Source: Parietaria judaica (taxonomy: Eukaryota; Streptophyta; Magnoliopsida; Rosales; Urticaceae). Taken from it: DNA of 64,000 bases. Where the stretch lies: the NCBI GenBank assembly GCA_954871525.1, contig OX940868.1, positions 9,228,056-9,292,055 of the forward strand, given 5' to 3'. Below, piece after piece: positions 23,801 to 34,982 of the stretch. Under the pieces are notes generated by a model that saw nothing but the letters and a program-made list of their open reading frames with translations, did not search any database and was not told the DNA's origin. The position numbers and the translations under genes are program-made. Positions within the stretch are counted from its first letter, which is position 1. Every line of letters starts with the position of its first letter.

Positions 23801-25247
23801 ACCTTCCAAAAGGTCACAAGTCCATTGGTCAGAAGTGGGTCTACAAGCTCAAGAAGGACTCAGAAGGCAAGGTTCTCAAGCACAATACCAGACTGGCCGC
23901 AAAGGGCTACGTGCAGAAGCAAGGAGTAGACTTCGAGGAAGTTTTCGCTCCAGTGGCCAGACTCGACACAGTTAGGCTAAACCTAGCCCTCGCAGCTCAC
24001 CGAGGCTGGAAAATCCACCACATGGACGTCAAATCGGCGTTCCTGAATGGTGAACTGGAAGAAGAAGTCTATGTTGCTCAACCGGAAGGTTTCATCGACA
24101 AGACCGCAGAACATAAGGTGTACAAGTTGTCAAAAGCTCTTTATGGGCTGCGGCAAGCACCACGCGCATAGAACACTCGACTCGACAGGAGTATGAAAAG
24201 CCTTGGTTTTAAGAAGTATTCCCAGGAGCAGGCAGTCTACACCAGGAACTCAGGAGATAAGGCCCTCATCGTCGGTCTGTACGTCGACGACCTGATCGTG
24301 ACCGGATCCAGTGTAAAATCCATTGATGAATTCAAGAGGCAGATGATGAAGGAGTTTGAGATGAGCGACCTCGGACTACTCTCATACTACCTCGGTATCG
24401 AGGTCAATCAGAAGAAGCATTTTGTCACGCTGAAGTAGTCGGCTTACGCGATGAAAATTTTGAAGCAGTTCAAGATGGCGGACTGCAACCCGAGAAACTA
24501 TCCGATGGAGCCGAAGTTGAAGATCGGGAAAGATGCAGAAGGAACCCCAGTGGATCCCACGGAGTACAGGCGTGTCGTCGGGTGTCTCGGGTACCTAACC
24601 ACACCCGACCGGACATCTCATATGTAGTTTGCATAGTAAGTCGTCCCCTGGAGAAGCGTACCGGCTTACACCAACAGGCTGTGAAGCACATCCTTCGTTA
24701 CGTAAAAGGAACGATGAGCTACGGGATCCAGTACGGACGAGGAAGTGGAGCTGAAGAACTAGTCGGTTTTACCGACAGTGACTTAGCCGGTGAGATCGAT
24801 GACAGAAAAAGTACCGGAGGTATGGAATTTTATCTCAACGGGAATTTGATCACCTGGCAGTCTCAAATGTAAAAAATTGTGGCCTTATCGTCCTGTGAAG
24901 CGGAGTTCATGGCAGCGACCGCAGCGGCGTGTTAAGCATTATGGCTCAGAATTTTATTGAGCGAAGTGACCGGAGCCGAGCAAAATCCAGTGACTCTGCG
25001 ATCACACTGATAAAAAAAACCGGTGTTTCATGGACGCAGCAAGCACATCGACACTCGCTTTCACTTTATTCTCGAGGGTGTGGAAAACCGGGAGATCATC
25101 GTGGAGTTTGTCAACACCAGAGAGCAACGAGCTGACATTCTCACAAAGGCTTTAGCGAGAGTCAAATTCGCCGAGATGCGAGAACTTCTCGGCATAAAAA
25201 ACCTCGAGCAACGTCAAGTTTACGGGGGAGAATGTGAACAATCGTAA
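20882..25247 (+). pseudogene. Copia gag-pol polyprotein, multiply interrupted
   Basis: The gag region begins near 20,882 (MPKYMELSSKSIGG). It is cut by in-frame stops at 21,218-21,220 and 21,359-21,361. The zinc knuckle is damaged (CYNFQKYGYYANECH has Phe and Tyr at a Cys and a His position). Protease is visible as WYLDNGASNNM near 22,163, and integrase remnants lie at 22,700-23,330 (VERRNWTVMDTARSLL). Reverse transcriptase starts about 23,740, with YVDDLIV near 24,285. RNase H remnants follow to ~25,200 (ADILTKAL). Further stops occur at 24,169-24,171 and 24,436-24,438, and there are frameshifts around 22,330. No functional product is expected. Confidence 0.92.
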
Positions 25248-25580
25248 ACAGTGAGGTTATTAATCATCCACTTGCTCTTGTCCACAATCATCCACTTTCT
25301 CTTATCCACTTAGTTTTTATTAATATTTATTTCAAGCTCAAGCTTCTTAGGGCTGATTTAGTAATTTTCACATGTGAATGTTTGCTATATAAAGAGCATG
25401 TGGTTGCACTTCATATTCACTCCACTCCAGCTTTCGAATTCGATCAATAAAAGAATCCTTCTCTCATTTTACCTCCTTTGTCTTATTTGAGCATGAGTTA
25501 GTGTTCAAGTTGTGAGTGGTGAGTGTGTTCGGCAATATTATCTCGTCTCGGTGTGTTTCGGTAAACAACGGGAACCAACA
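25233..25580 (+). repeat. 3' LTR of the copia element
   Basis: 348 bp, TGTGAACAATCG to GGGAACCAACA, nearly identical to the 5' LTR and followed by the GTCCT target duplication. Confidence 0.95.
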
Positions 25581-25617
25581 GTCCTGAGCAATATAGAGAC
25601 AAAAGTACAACAAAAAT

Positions 25618-25622
<5 letters not shown>

Positions 25623-25675
<53 letters not shown>
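25623..25675. repeat. (AT)n microsatellite
   Basis: About 26 AT units, 40 bp beyond the copia target duplication. Confidence 0.95.
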
Positions 25676-25678
<3 letters not shown>

Positions 25679-25830
25679 AGACGAGTGCTATTTTTTTTAT
25701 ATAGAAAATTGTATTTTTTTTTGTTGTTGTTATTTTTTTTATTTAAAACTTCATATAAAGGTTACAACTCAAAATATTAAAATTTAATATTTTGTTGGAA
25801 ACTGATGGACTATTTTGTTCCAAACTGATG

Positions 25831-26694
25831 GGTTCGACTTTTCAACGATAATCAACGATTATCGTTGAAACCCTAAACCCTAAATATTCGACCACACTAG
25901 TTATCGTTTTGTAAGGTTTTCCGCGATAATCGCGATAACCGAAGCTTATTTCAAGCGATTTTCATTTTTCTCAGTGTAAAAGTAATGTACTTTTCGGTCA
26001 AATAAAAATATAAAAAAAAGGAGTATAAATACTCAATTTTCGCCGATTCTCACCCAAACCCTAGCTTCTCGCCCTTTTTCGCCACCCTCGCGCTAAATCT
26101 TGTAGCTTTCGCCGATTATCGAGCTGGTAAGTTCTTCTTCTTTCGATTCTTCCTCTGCTTTTCAGTGATTAATCGGTAGGAGACAAAAGTTTGTAAAGTT
26201 TTGATTTAGGCATTTTCACCGAACGGGCATGGCTTGTTTTGGAATAAATATCTGAAGATGCATCTAGAAGCAAGTGGTGCCAGCGTTGTTATGGAAGCCC
26301 ACAGGAGATCGTCGTTTTTCAGAGGTTAGAGAAGTTGGTCTGAGACTCCGAGTATTTTCTATCTATTATCTAGCCATTATGTGTTTGAGTTTTTAGACTA
26401 TGTTTTATATTGTTGAGATTTATGAGACTATGTTTTATTAGTGTTTTAGATTTGAGACTTGTGATGGAATTATATGTGAGTGTGTGACTTTATTTACATA
26501 TGTTTTAAGGTATAATATTATAAAATTATTTGATATGTTTTCTGTCAAAAAGTATTGAAAAGTGTCGATAATCTGTCGATAATCAGCGAAAAGTATCGGT
26601 AAGCTACAATATTATAAGTTTTTCGCTAATTGGTAAGCTATCGATTAATCCGTCAAAAACGACAAGCGATGCCGATAAATTGGTAAGTTGAACC
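25831..26694. mobile_element. hAT-like element, related to the 6,119-7,426 copy
   Basis: The ends GGTTCGACTTTTCAACGATA and (reverse complement) GGTTCAACTTACCAATTTAT form imperfect inverted termini. The subterminal zones are filled with CGATAA/TTATCG words as in the element at 6,119. The left part contains teloboxes (AAACCCTAAACCC) and a leader-like stretch ending in a GTAAGT donor near 26,127, which looks like the remains of a transposase promoter and first exon. No target duplication was found, so the boundaries are approximate. Confidence 0.5.
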
Positions 26695-26882
26695 TTTAAG
26701 TTTAAGAGTCATTTCATAAAATGATGGGTTATTTATGAATAAAAAGTGGGAAATGAGGATCTAAATGAATATTTGTCTTCAAATTATAGTTAATGGAATA
26801 AAGGAAACACATTCATTGAATGGCTAAAAAAGAAAAGAGGGTTTTGAAAACATAAATCCAAGTCTAGAATAGGAAACGCAAA

Positions 26883-26953
26883 GCACCAGTGGTCTAGTGG
26901 TAGAATAGTACCCTGCCACGGTACAGACCCGGGTTCGATTCCCGGCTGGTGCA
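26883..26953 (+). tRNA. tRNA-Gly (GCC anticodon)
   Basis: A 71-nt sequence folds as a cloverleaf. The acceptor strands GCACCAG and CTGGTGC pair fully and leave discriminator A. The anticodon loop reads CTGCCAC with anticodon GCC, and the T arm is CCGGGTTCGATTCCCGG. The internal promoter boxes are intact: A box around TGGTCTAGTGG and B box GGTTCGATTCC. No intron and no encoded CCA, as expected for a nuclear gene. It decodes GGC/GGU glycine codons. Confidence 0.97.
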
Positions 26954-26955
26954 TG

Positions 26956-26959
26956 TTTT
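26956..26959 (+). terminator. RNA polymerase III terminator of tRNA-Gly
   Basis: A run of four T residues begins two bases after the tRNA, the expected Pol III stop signal. Confidence 0.8.
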
Positions 26960-27589
26960 ACTGTTTTTGTCGTTTAGCATCACAACTTATTTCCTCCATC
27001 TATTATTTTGAACAGAAGTATTTGAAAGGCAAACTTGTAATAAGCGTCTTGAAATTGGTTGAAATGAAGCTTGCACTTCAGTGTTTTGCCCAATTATGTA
27101 CCGAATAATAATTCATTCATATGAACATTAATCTGAAGAAGAATCTAATTAGGCTCTCCAACCAAAATAATAAAAGTTAAGCCAATCAAAGTATTAGCGC
27201 GCATGTGCAATTGCCACCCTTTTGCTCTGAAATAACTCACGGACTATGAGCTGGCTAATTATTTGTTAATTACTGTCTAGATTATAGCGACCTAATTCAA
27301 TCAAACTCTTATCATAATTGCACACACAGACAAAAGTATTATAATTTATGTTATAATATTATATTCACTTCGTTGAGGGGACAATTTGGTTTTAGCTTCT
27401 TATTGTCAAAGCTTGTGTGATCTCTTCTTCTCATTTTGTTATTTTGTTTGGACTATTTGCCGAATGTCCCCTTTAATTTTGACTTAAATTATGAGTTTTA
27501 GTAGTCATGCTTTATGTATTTTCAAAAAGTAACATATTGCTCTTTATGTGTTAAAAATGACAAAAATAATTAAATTGTTTGTAACATAT
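26960..27589. other. Intergenic, nothing recognised
   Basis: A/T-rich DNA with no gene, repeat or element boundary that I can support. Confidence 0.6.
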
Positions 27590-28211
27590 TGTTGGGTTTT
27601 TTCGATGACTTTTCTCAATCCCGAGGCGGAAATCATGGGATATCATCGAACAATAAAGATCTAGAATAGATTCGAGAATTAAGATATCGTTTAGAGGTCG
27701 TTACCAAACTTCGGTACTTTTGCCAATTGTCCGAAAATAGTCGATTCCTTGGTTTTGGTGCTTGCCGATTTCTGCTTGATCCGGATTCCAGCGCCTCAAA
27801 TGTTGCGCCTCTATTTCGTCCACCACGTCACTCGGGAACGTCTTAGATGACCGGAAAACACCTCGGAGGATAGGTTAGATCCTTGTCGGTGTTTAGATGA
27901 TCAACCGTTGATTGAACCGGGGAGCTAGCCACGAATTCGACTCACAAGGAGGAGAGCTCGAATTCCTAGGAGGCTAGGTTTATCTTGTGCTGTGTATTTA
28001 ATTATGAGTCATGATAGGGTATTTATAATACCTTATGGTCATGACCTAGTGGGCTTTCTAAAAGCCCAATCATGTATTAATTAATCTATTATTAATTAAT
28101 ATGAATCATAATTAATACTTGGGCCCGAGTGGGCCCATAATGTCGGTTATGGTATCGGTTCGATATCCGATAACTCGAGAGATACAATATCGGGTTCGGG
28201 CATAACCAACA
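27590..28211. mobile_element. Solo LTR
   Basis: 622 bp starting TGTTGGGTTTTTTCGATGAC and ending ...GGGCATAACCAACA, that is TGTTGG...CCAACA termini. It is flanked by near-matching 5-mers CATAT (27,585-27,589) and CGTAT (28,212-28,216). A diverged, inverted relative is at 52,970-53,557; shared blocks include GGTACTTTTGCC and GCCTCTATTTCGTCCACCAC. No internal retrotransposon coding region adjoins, so it is most simply a solo LTR left by LTR-LTR recombination. Confidence 0.7.
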
Positions 28212-28216
28212 CGTAT

Positions 28217-29375
28217 GACTTAGTGAACGATGTTTTTGTCTATTGATTATTGAACGAGATCAATATACTAATCAATAATATTATAGTGAAGCAATCAACG
28301 AGTTTACGTATTAGAAAACCATTAAGATAAAATTAATAATAATACTCTCAAACAAATAAAACAGAGTAAGAGTTGCACATAAGGTTTTTATCCCCCTTAT
28401 TTTGTAACGTCTATCTAAAGGACAATTTGCTAATTTTTTAAAATACAAAAATCATTATTGTCAAAATTTATAATTCAAGGGTACAAAATTGAGGGTTTCA
28501 CTACCGACTAATCTATTGGTTATAACATTTCCATATCTGAGTCTTATACCTATCAAAGAGTCAGGTAAGAGACGTAATATGATTAATAATATATTGAACC
28601 ATGTTACGTTATAATATTAAACATTAATCTATGTCTCCGAATTTCAAAACATTGCATTAAATGATCACCGGTCACCCAATTAGAGAGTGCACGGAAAGTC
28701 AAGATTGTAATCCAATTAATATATTTACGTTGTTATGTGCCAAACCCTTTTTTATCACACTTAATATGAAATTGGAAAATGCATGTATATGTATAGATAT
28801 TAATAAAACATAGTGATTTTTACCTGAATTTTGTATGCATTTATTCAATTGCTTGAGAGACAATGAAATTCACTGCTTTCAAATGTTCAAAAGACAGAGC
28901 GCAAATTGACAATTTTGAAAGCTGACAAACTTTAGACACTTCAATCTTTTGCAGAAGATTTTCACGGAATTGGAGAGACACAATAGATACCCTTATATCT
29001 ATATATATATATAATCTGGATTAGGAGATGCTGAAATGAGATTAAGAACTTATAAGAGTTTGTTAGGCTTAACTCGGCTAAATTTATTCAAAATTTACTT
29101 AAGAGTTGTTCATAAATTAAGCTTAGCATTTAAGATTTAGATGTGGTTTTAAACCCCGCCCCACACACACGAAGTAAATGAGTTTGGATTAACTTTAAAT
29201 CGAATCATTAATGAAAATAATAATCATTTAATCCAATCATTACATAACATATTACTTAAGTTAAATGAGTTAAACATAAATTAATTTCTCTTTTAATAGT
29301 AAGATGGTCAGTAAGTTAAATCACACGGACCAACAAGAGTTCTAATATATATAATATTCGCACAAAAACAATTAT
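28217..29375. other. Intergenic, nothing recognised
   Basis: A/T-rich DNA without recognisable genes or element ends. Confidence 0.6.
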
Positions 29376-29379
29376 AAGA

Positions 29380-29736
29380 CACTTAAGTAGTACAAAAAGT
29401 GAATTCAACTACACTTACACTTAAAATATGTAGTTGAAGATTTCCAACTACGCTATTTTGGTCAAGCCGCGGCATTTTGCAATCTAAATTCCCAACTACA
29501 TATTTTGGACGACGGGAACTCTTCGTCGTATGAAGTAAGTTAGTCGCGACTTGTGTAAAACACGCCGCAACATACATTGGACTTCCAACGACGGTTTTTT
29601 ACTTCCGACGTTGAAATTCTAATTTTTTTATTTCAACTACGGAATTTAACATCCGTAGTTGAAACTTGATTTTAGGCTACGGTTTTTCTCTTCTGTAATT
29701 GAATCTCCGTAGTACAAGCCACTATTTGTAGTAGTG
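29380..29736. mobile_element. Small non-autonomous CACTA-like element or fragment
   Basis: The right end TTTGTAGTAGTG is the CACTA terminal repeat in reverse complement, identical to the last bases of the large element ending at 42,693. The left side (CACTTAAGTAGTACAAAAAG, then ATTCAACTACACTTACACTT) resembles a decayed copy of the other terminus. The interior has the same style of subterminal motifs (CCGCGGC, CGACGG, repeated CAACTACG). No flanking 3-bp duplication is evident. Non-coding. Confidence 0.6.
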
Positions 29737-29740
29737 ATTT

Positions 29741-30350
29741 ATAAACACTTTACAACACGAGTTACGAGTTGCCGCCCATAATAATTATGATTCGTCAACC
29801 GTTAACAATTATAAGAGACTTTATGAAGACATCACAATATGAGTTACAAATTGTTACCTCTAATAATTACGAATTGTCACCCCTAGACATGTATAAGACA
29901 CCCTACAAAAACATCACAACACAAGTTACGCCTTTAATAATTACGAATTATCACTCTTAAAAAATTATACGAAATGATCTACTAGGCACTAAGGTTTTAA
30001 ATACCGCTTGTCGATGTCGTTTCGCACTTTTCGCTTTACGGATATATCGCTTGTCGATGGGTATCTCATAGGTAAATCGATGGGTATGCCGATGGATATA
30101 TCGTTTCGCATATCTTTGAAAAAAGATTTTCAATGGACATGCCGATGTATATTCGGGAAATTTAATACCTTGCTACTAGCACATCACAAAACGAGTAATG
30201 AATTGTCACCCCTAAACAATTAAAACACACTCTACAAACACATCGCAACACGAGTTACTAATGGTCACCCAACAATTATGACATTCTAAGAACACAATAC
30301 AACATTAGTTGAAAATTAGCACCCCTAATAGTTATGAATTGTCACTCGCA
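29741..30350. repeat. Diverged satellite-like tandem repeat, split by a MITE
   Basis: At least five to six diverged units share the pattern ACATCACAACACGAGTTACGAATTGTCACCCCTAATAATTA in part (for example near 29,750, 29,832, 29,917, 30,180 and 30,245). Spacing varies by roughly 55-85 bp. The array is interrupted by the small hAT-like element at 29,987-30,172, which therefore inserted after the array formed. Confidence 0.65.
29987..30172. mobile_element. Miniature hAT-like element (MITE)
   Basis: 186 bp flanked by CTACTAGG (29,979-29,986) and CTACTAGC (30,173-30,180), a 7-of-8 match to an 8-bp target duplication. The left end is CACTAAGGTTTTAAATACCG and the right end in reverse complement is CAAGGTATTAAATTTCCCG. 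Internal GATATATCG and CGATGG words repeat. It resembles the ends of the 6,119-7,426 element (CAAGGATTTGAATGCCG), so it likely belongs to the same family. Confidence 0.65.
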
Positions 30351-30631
30351 ATATTAATATACATACAATAATAAAAAGCTTAGTAGCTTATTGATATAAA
30401 GTATTTCAAAATATATGAATTGTGAGGGAAACATTAAACATATGAGAGATCGTGTCCCTTGTTGAGAGATCTTGTTGCGCACCTAATATTCAAATAATAC
30501 ATACACGTGTACCTCCTCGGTATTCCTTGCGTTACAGACAACCCCATTAAACCAAAATCCAACACCAAATTGTCATTATAATATTCACAAGCGAAATTTC
30601 CAGTGAGCCACACGCCCACACTATCTCCTCA

Positions 30632-30640
30632 TATATATAA
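30632..30640 (+). promoter_or_regulatory. TATA box of the small membrane-protein gene
   Basis: TATATATAA about 60 bp upstream of the chosen start codon. It lies downstream of the alternative upstream ATG at 30,603, which therefore would not be in the transcript. Confidence 0.6.
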
Positions 30641-30692
30641 TGCCGCAAACTCAGAAACCCTTTGCTCATTCGCTCTCAATCTCACCACGAAA

Positions 30693-31106
30693 ATGGCTGG
30701 ATTTCTTGTCATTTGCTTGATCCTAGCGAATGCGTACATGGGTCGATCGAGCTCGGACTCATCGTCGTTTCCACTTAAGGCTCCGAGTCCTCTCATGGCG
30801 AGAAAAGTACTACTAGGAAGAGAGCTCATGGTCGACGAAGGAGCTTTGACGCCACGCTCTCACGACGAAGGTGCCCTCGATCACGAGGCGCGGGAAGCCG
30901 CGCATGCGAGCAGCCACCGACGCTCGGTGGACAGGTCCGTTATCGGCGGCAGCATGATCCTCGGAGGCCTCGCTACGACCTTCTTGGTGGCCGTGTTTTG
31001 CTACATTCGAGCCACGCGGAGGAGCAAAATCGATGATGCTCCGTCGAGCCCCGGCTCTCCGACGATAACGGAATCTTCGAAGCCCGGTGCTCCGGTGGCT
31101 GTGTAA
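30693..31106 (+). CDS. Small single-pass membrane protein of unknown function (137 aa)
   Basis: Intronless frame of 137 codons starting MAGFLVICLILANAYMG. The frame is open back to 30,603, but the TATA box at 30,632 and the hydrophobic N-terminus favour this start. Residues 1-~20 look like a signal peptide. Residues ~84-105 (IGGSMILGGLATTFLVAVFC) form a membrane segment followed by basic residues (RATRRSK) and a Ser/Pro-rich tail. The extracytoplasmic part has a repeated DEGAL motif and Arg/Lys-rich stretches that might be cleavable. GC content and codon use are higher than the flanks, consistent with a real gene. I do not recognise the family beyond small plant type I membrane proteins and assign no function. 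The CACTA element begins 375 bp downstream. Confidence 0.75.
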   Translation: MAGFLVICLILANAYMGRSSSDSSSFPLKAPSPLMARKVLLGRELMVDEGALTPRSHDEGALDHEAREAAHASSHRRSVDRSVIGGSMILGGLATTFLVAVFCYIRATRRSKIDDAPSSPGSPTITESSKPGAPVAV

Positions 31107-31480
31107 ATGAGCGACACTGCCGTTAACAGTTTTATTTTTTTTATTTTTATTTTTTCAATGTGGGATTTTTTTTATTTAATTTGGTATAGAAGTGTAAATT
31201 TAGAAAAATCAAATCAAATGAGTTCTTCATAAGTAAAAGGAAGGTTTGCTTACGACATATTCACAGATCATGACTGTTGGGGATTTCACCCCAGCAATCC
31301 GATACTCAATATCGATGAACCCGAACTAATGCTCCGATAGGCTTCTTATCTTTAAGTGACTGTGACACACATGTATCTTGTGTCACCGATGGGTGACCAA
31401 CAATGACATATAAATATCGATGCATAAAGAAAGAAGAAGAAAAAAAGTGAATTATTGGTCATGGTCAAATATGTAGTAGA
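31107..31480. other. 3' flank of the membrane-protein gene
   Basis: Presumed 3'-UTR and intergenic DNA. A stretch starting TGTTGGGGATTTCACCCC at about 31,273 resembles an LTR start, but no partner end was found. Confidence 0.5.
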
Positions 31481-32100
31481 CACTACTACAAATAAAGGAT
31501 ACGACTACACTTAAAAAGTGTAATCGGAAGATTCGACTACACTTATTATGTGTCGGCGGATCCACCGTCGTTGGAGATCCGACGATGGAAAAACTTACGT
31601 CGTCGAAATATGAGTCCGACGACAAATAATAAGTGTCGTCGGATCGATAGTTCGCCGCGGCTTATAGAAACGCGCCGCGGCTAACTTTGTCCAACGACAC
31701 ATATTAAGTGTCGTCGGAACATAATCAGCCGCGGCGAATTTATCTTAACCGCGGCAATTATTCACACAGAACCAATATAATCAGTCTAATTCGCCGCGGC
31801 AAACATAAACGCGCCGCGGCGAACTTTGTCCAACGACACATAATAAGTGTCGTCGGAATATAATCAGCCGCGGCTAATTTCTCTAAGCCGCGGCGATTAT
31901 GCACAAAGAACCCATAATTTATCTCCCCTGCAAAATGTGCGCCGCGGCGTCTTTCTTTGCGCCGTGGCAGGTTTCATTCCGACGACACTTTTATGCGTCG
32001 TCGGATTAAAATACGCCGCGGCATATTTGTGTTTGCCGCGGATATTTGCAGCCCGATTGGCCAAAATATTCCATATAAAATTAAAAAGACCGGGCGAAAA
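31481..32100. repeat. Left subterminal repeat region of the CACTA element
   Basis: Many copies of CCGCGGC and of GTGTCGTCGGA or TCCGACGAC words in both orientations, beginning right after the terminal repeat. In En/Spm, subterminal repeats are the binding sites of TNPA; the same role is inferred here. Confidence 0.85.
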
Positions 32101-32258
32101 TTTCGCCCGGATGCTTTGTATCCCCTGTGAATAATATATATTTTATAAAATAAATTACAAAATTAACCGATTTATACAAAATATACTTCCGTACCTACAA
32201 AAAGTATCGTTCATAATTACAAATAGAACCCGTGTCCATATATACCTAAGAATGTATT

Positions 32259-34982
32259 CTATTCTTCATCATACTTAGAATATTTTTGAAGAAATAATAA
32301 ACCTAATCTAACTCTAAGAAAATCTATCTCTTTTGAACTATATATTTTTTTTTTATCAACATACGAAGTACCCTTGATGAAGAGGTCGTGCATGAACCTC
32401 ATGACGAAATATCCGCACTCGTGATTTCCATGTTGTTTCGGACATGTTTTTGAAATCGTCACTTTCACCGCCGAGTGCAAATTCATGCCGGTTGAATGGT
32501 GTAACTTGAACTTTTTCCCTAGCCTACAAAAAAAGTTAAAAGTTAAATATACGGAATTTTTTTATTTGAAACATCAATAATAAAAAAACATAATTCAATA
32601 TTGAAAAAGGAACTTACTCTTCAAAAAACTCGGTTAAATGCGGATTCAAACCTCTTGAGCTTTTAAGTGAATCGAATACGATCACACTATTGCGCCAAGG
32701 ATTATACACGAGGAGAGTCCAATGATTGTGACTATTGTATGGCATCAACCACAATTTGTCTCTCTTGCATTTGTTTATATTGTTGAAGCAAACAACCACG
32801 TCATCATTCAATTCTTCTGTCCTCCTTTCTTTTTCGGCGTGACGTTTGTAGTTCAAATCGTTATATGGCGGAATGAAGCCGTACAAGTCCTTCTTATCAC
32901 TTTTTAGCATGTATGTTTGTGATAAATAACTACAAATTTATACAAACATACTATAAGTACAACTAAAACAAATTATCCATACTTTCAAAGGAAATAAGTA
33001 TGTAAAAATAGAAAACATACCTTTGACAAATCGATAGCCACTGCACACACACGTCCTTGAGCAATAGAAACTCTCGTACATCATCGAAACTTATCCAAGT
33101 TGTATCATTAACTATCAATATGATGTCCTTTGCAAGCATATAATTGTTGGCATAATCGGCCAACGATCTCAATTCCGGGACAACGGACGCCAACTTAATC
33201 TTTTTTTCGTCTTCCGCAATTTTGGCAACCTCTTTTTGCTTGGATTTGAGAGTTGGACTACCTTCGGGAACCAACCTTCTTGACTAAAGATGTCAACCAA
33301 GGCACAATTTGCCCGACCGCGTCATCGAGATATTCCAAACATTGGGTTTCTTTTTGGAGAGGCCATTGACGGACCGGACAAGTTAGCACTTCAATTAACA
33401 CCCAAGTATACGCCGACGCGGACTCATTATTGAGAAAAGGTTCCTCGCTCGGGCTACAAAGGTTATATGCCCTCCCCGTTGCGACATGGTCCTTAAAAGC
33501 GTCGTCGAAGAGAAGACATCCGACGCCACCATCCCCGGAAACCAGCGTCCTTGGATGAGACGTCGCCGGGCGTACATCCCTCGCCGGAGCGAGAGGTTGA
33601 CTAACCGGAGCGAGCGGTTGACTAACCGGAGCAAGAGGTTGACTAACAGGAGTGCCGCCACGGGAGCAAGCATCATTACTCCCTTCAAAATTTCGAGCCA
33701 TTGTTTGTTTCATGAAAGCTTCCATTTGTGACTTCCATTCTTCCATTTTCGCATCTTTCGCCGCATTTTTCGATTTCATTTCTTCTATTTGCGCTTGGAG
33801 GTTTTTGACGACGGCATTCGGCGTTGAGTTGGATGCTCGGTGATATGCTCGCTTTGTGACGTATTTCGATTGTCCCCGAACCCGTCCGGGGTGGTCTTTC
33901 TTTCCCAACGCTCTTGTCAACACGTCGACCTCCTCATCGGATTCCAACTCGCCATTTTCTTTTTGCGTGACATATTCGTCCTAACAATTAAACAACAATG
34001 ATAAGAGAATCAAACTACATTTAATATAAATAAAAAGAATCAAAACTACTAAGTACTTACTATTTTCTCAATTATTGGCTCCAAAGTTGGGTCCTTTAAT
34101 GAACCATCGGGGTTCTTCCTCGTGACGCACCAAAGTGTGGAATGGGTGGCCCATTCTCCACTTTCGGCATACTACGAAACAAAATAAACATGTTATTCGA
34201 TGCTTGGCAATAAAGTAAGATTAAAAAATACAAAATTAGAACCCTTACAATTTTTTGATCAATCTTCCGATATCCGTTTCGACCCGTATGTGCAAGGTAT
34301 TCTACTTGCTCTCTATGAGCTTTATTTTGCTTCGAGAGTTTAGCGAACCTTTTGCTTAATCTACTCTTCACAAACTCCTTCCACACTTCGGCCGTGACGC
34401 TCGTGTAATACTTCTCAACAATATCCGGTTGATTATAAATTTCTTTATCCGTGCCATCTCTCTTGAATAGGGTACCGAGATCGTACCGGAATTGTCTTGC
34501 CGCATTCGATGCACTTGACAAACATTTTCCCTTGAACCATGGTGGAACAACGAATGCTTGCTCGATTTCATTCCATATCCGTTATTTCACCTTATCATGT
34601 TTTTTATCTCTCCAATCGATTATAGTTATTGGAGCGAACTCCCGAGTACACACACCAATCCAACTTCCTAAAAGATCACCTTCCGTATCTTCCGGTTGCT
34701 CTTTCACATCAAATTTAACACATATTTTTCCCCCTTATGATTTGATAAAGTGACTCTTTTTAATAGAGTCACTTTTCTTCTTCCTTGAGCTTTTAGATTT
34801 CTTCTTTGTTTTGTTTTTTTCTCGCCTAATATAATTAACTCAATCTTAGAAACTAGACGAATACAACAATTACCAATGCAAATAAATATGAACTAACCGG
34901 GTGATAGCCTAGTTTCTTCAAGTTCGGGTGAAGATTCTCGATCCGACATCTCACGTTCGGGTGATTCGTCTCGTTTCGACAT
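32259..34982 (-). pseudogene. CACTA Transposase_24 (TNPA-like) protein followed by ULP1 protease domain
   Basis: Likely start at 34,982 (MSKRDESPEREMSDRES), with an exon to 34,898. A DNA-binding-protein-like domain follows at 34,521-34,060 (VWKEFVKSRLS; ESGEWATHSTLWCVTRKNPD), the hallmark of plant Transposase_24. Next comes a coiled coil near 33,870-33,700 (KNLQAQIEEMKSKNAAKDAK) and a three-fold SQPLAPV repeat from a 21-bp tandem. A ULP1-type cysteine protease spans 32,910-32,259, with His in SHNHWTLLVYNP, Asp in VFDSL and the Gln/Cys block CPKQHGNHECGYFVM, all triad positions present. A frame change occurs near 33,270. ULP1-like domains are known cargo of plant CACTA and MULE elements and would cleave SUMO-type modifiers. 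Splice sites are not fully resolved, so it may be a gene with introns rather than a pseudogene. Confidence 0.7.
33592..33656. repeat. 21-bp in-frame tandem repeat
   Basis: Three units around GGTTGACTAACCGGAGC, encoding the repeated SQPLAPV on the minus strand of the Transposase_24 gene. Confidence 0.85.

Larger units (their letters stand above)
20398..25580 (+). mobile_element. Ty1/copia LTR retrotransposon (decayed)
   Basis: A complete but degenerate element of 5.18 kb with LTRs at both ends, a primer binding site complementary to initiator tRNA-Met, a polypurine tract (ACGGGGGAGAA) just before the 3' LTR, and a perfect 5-bp target duplication GTCCT at 20,393-20,397 and 25,581-25,585. Domain order gag, protease, integrase, reverse transcriptase, RNase H identifies Ty1/copia. 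The two LTRs differ by about 11 substitutions plus one 5-bp indel over ~350 bp, suggesting a moderately old insertion. Confidence 0.95.

Noticed and set aside
30603..30692. Upstream in-frame ATG for the small membrane protein
   Set aside because: It precedes the TATA box at 30,632 and would bury the signal peptide behind a polar N-terminus.
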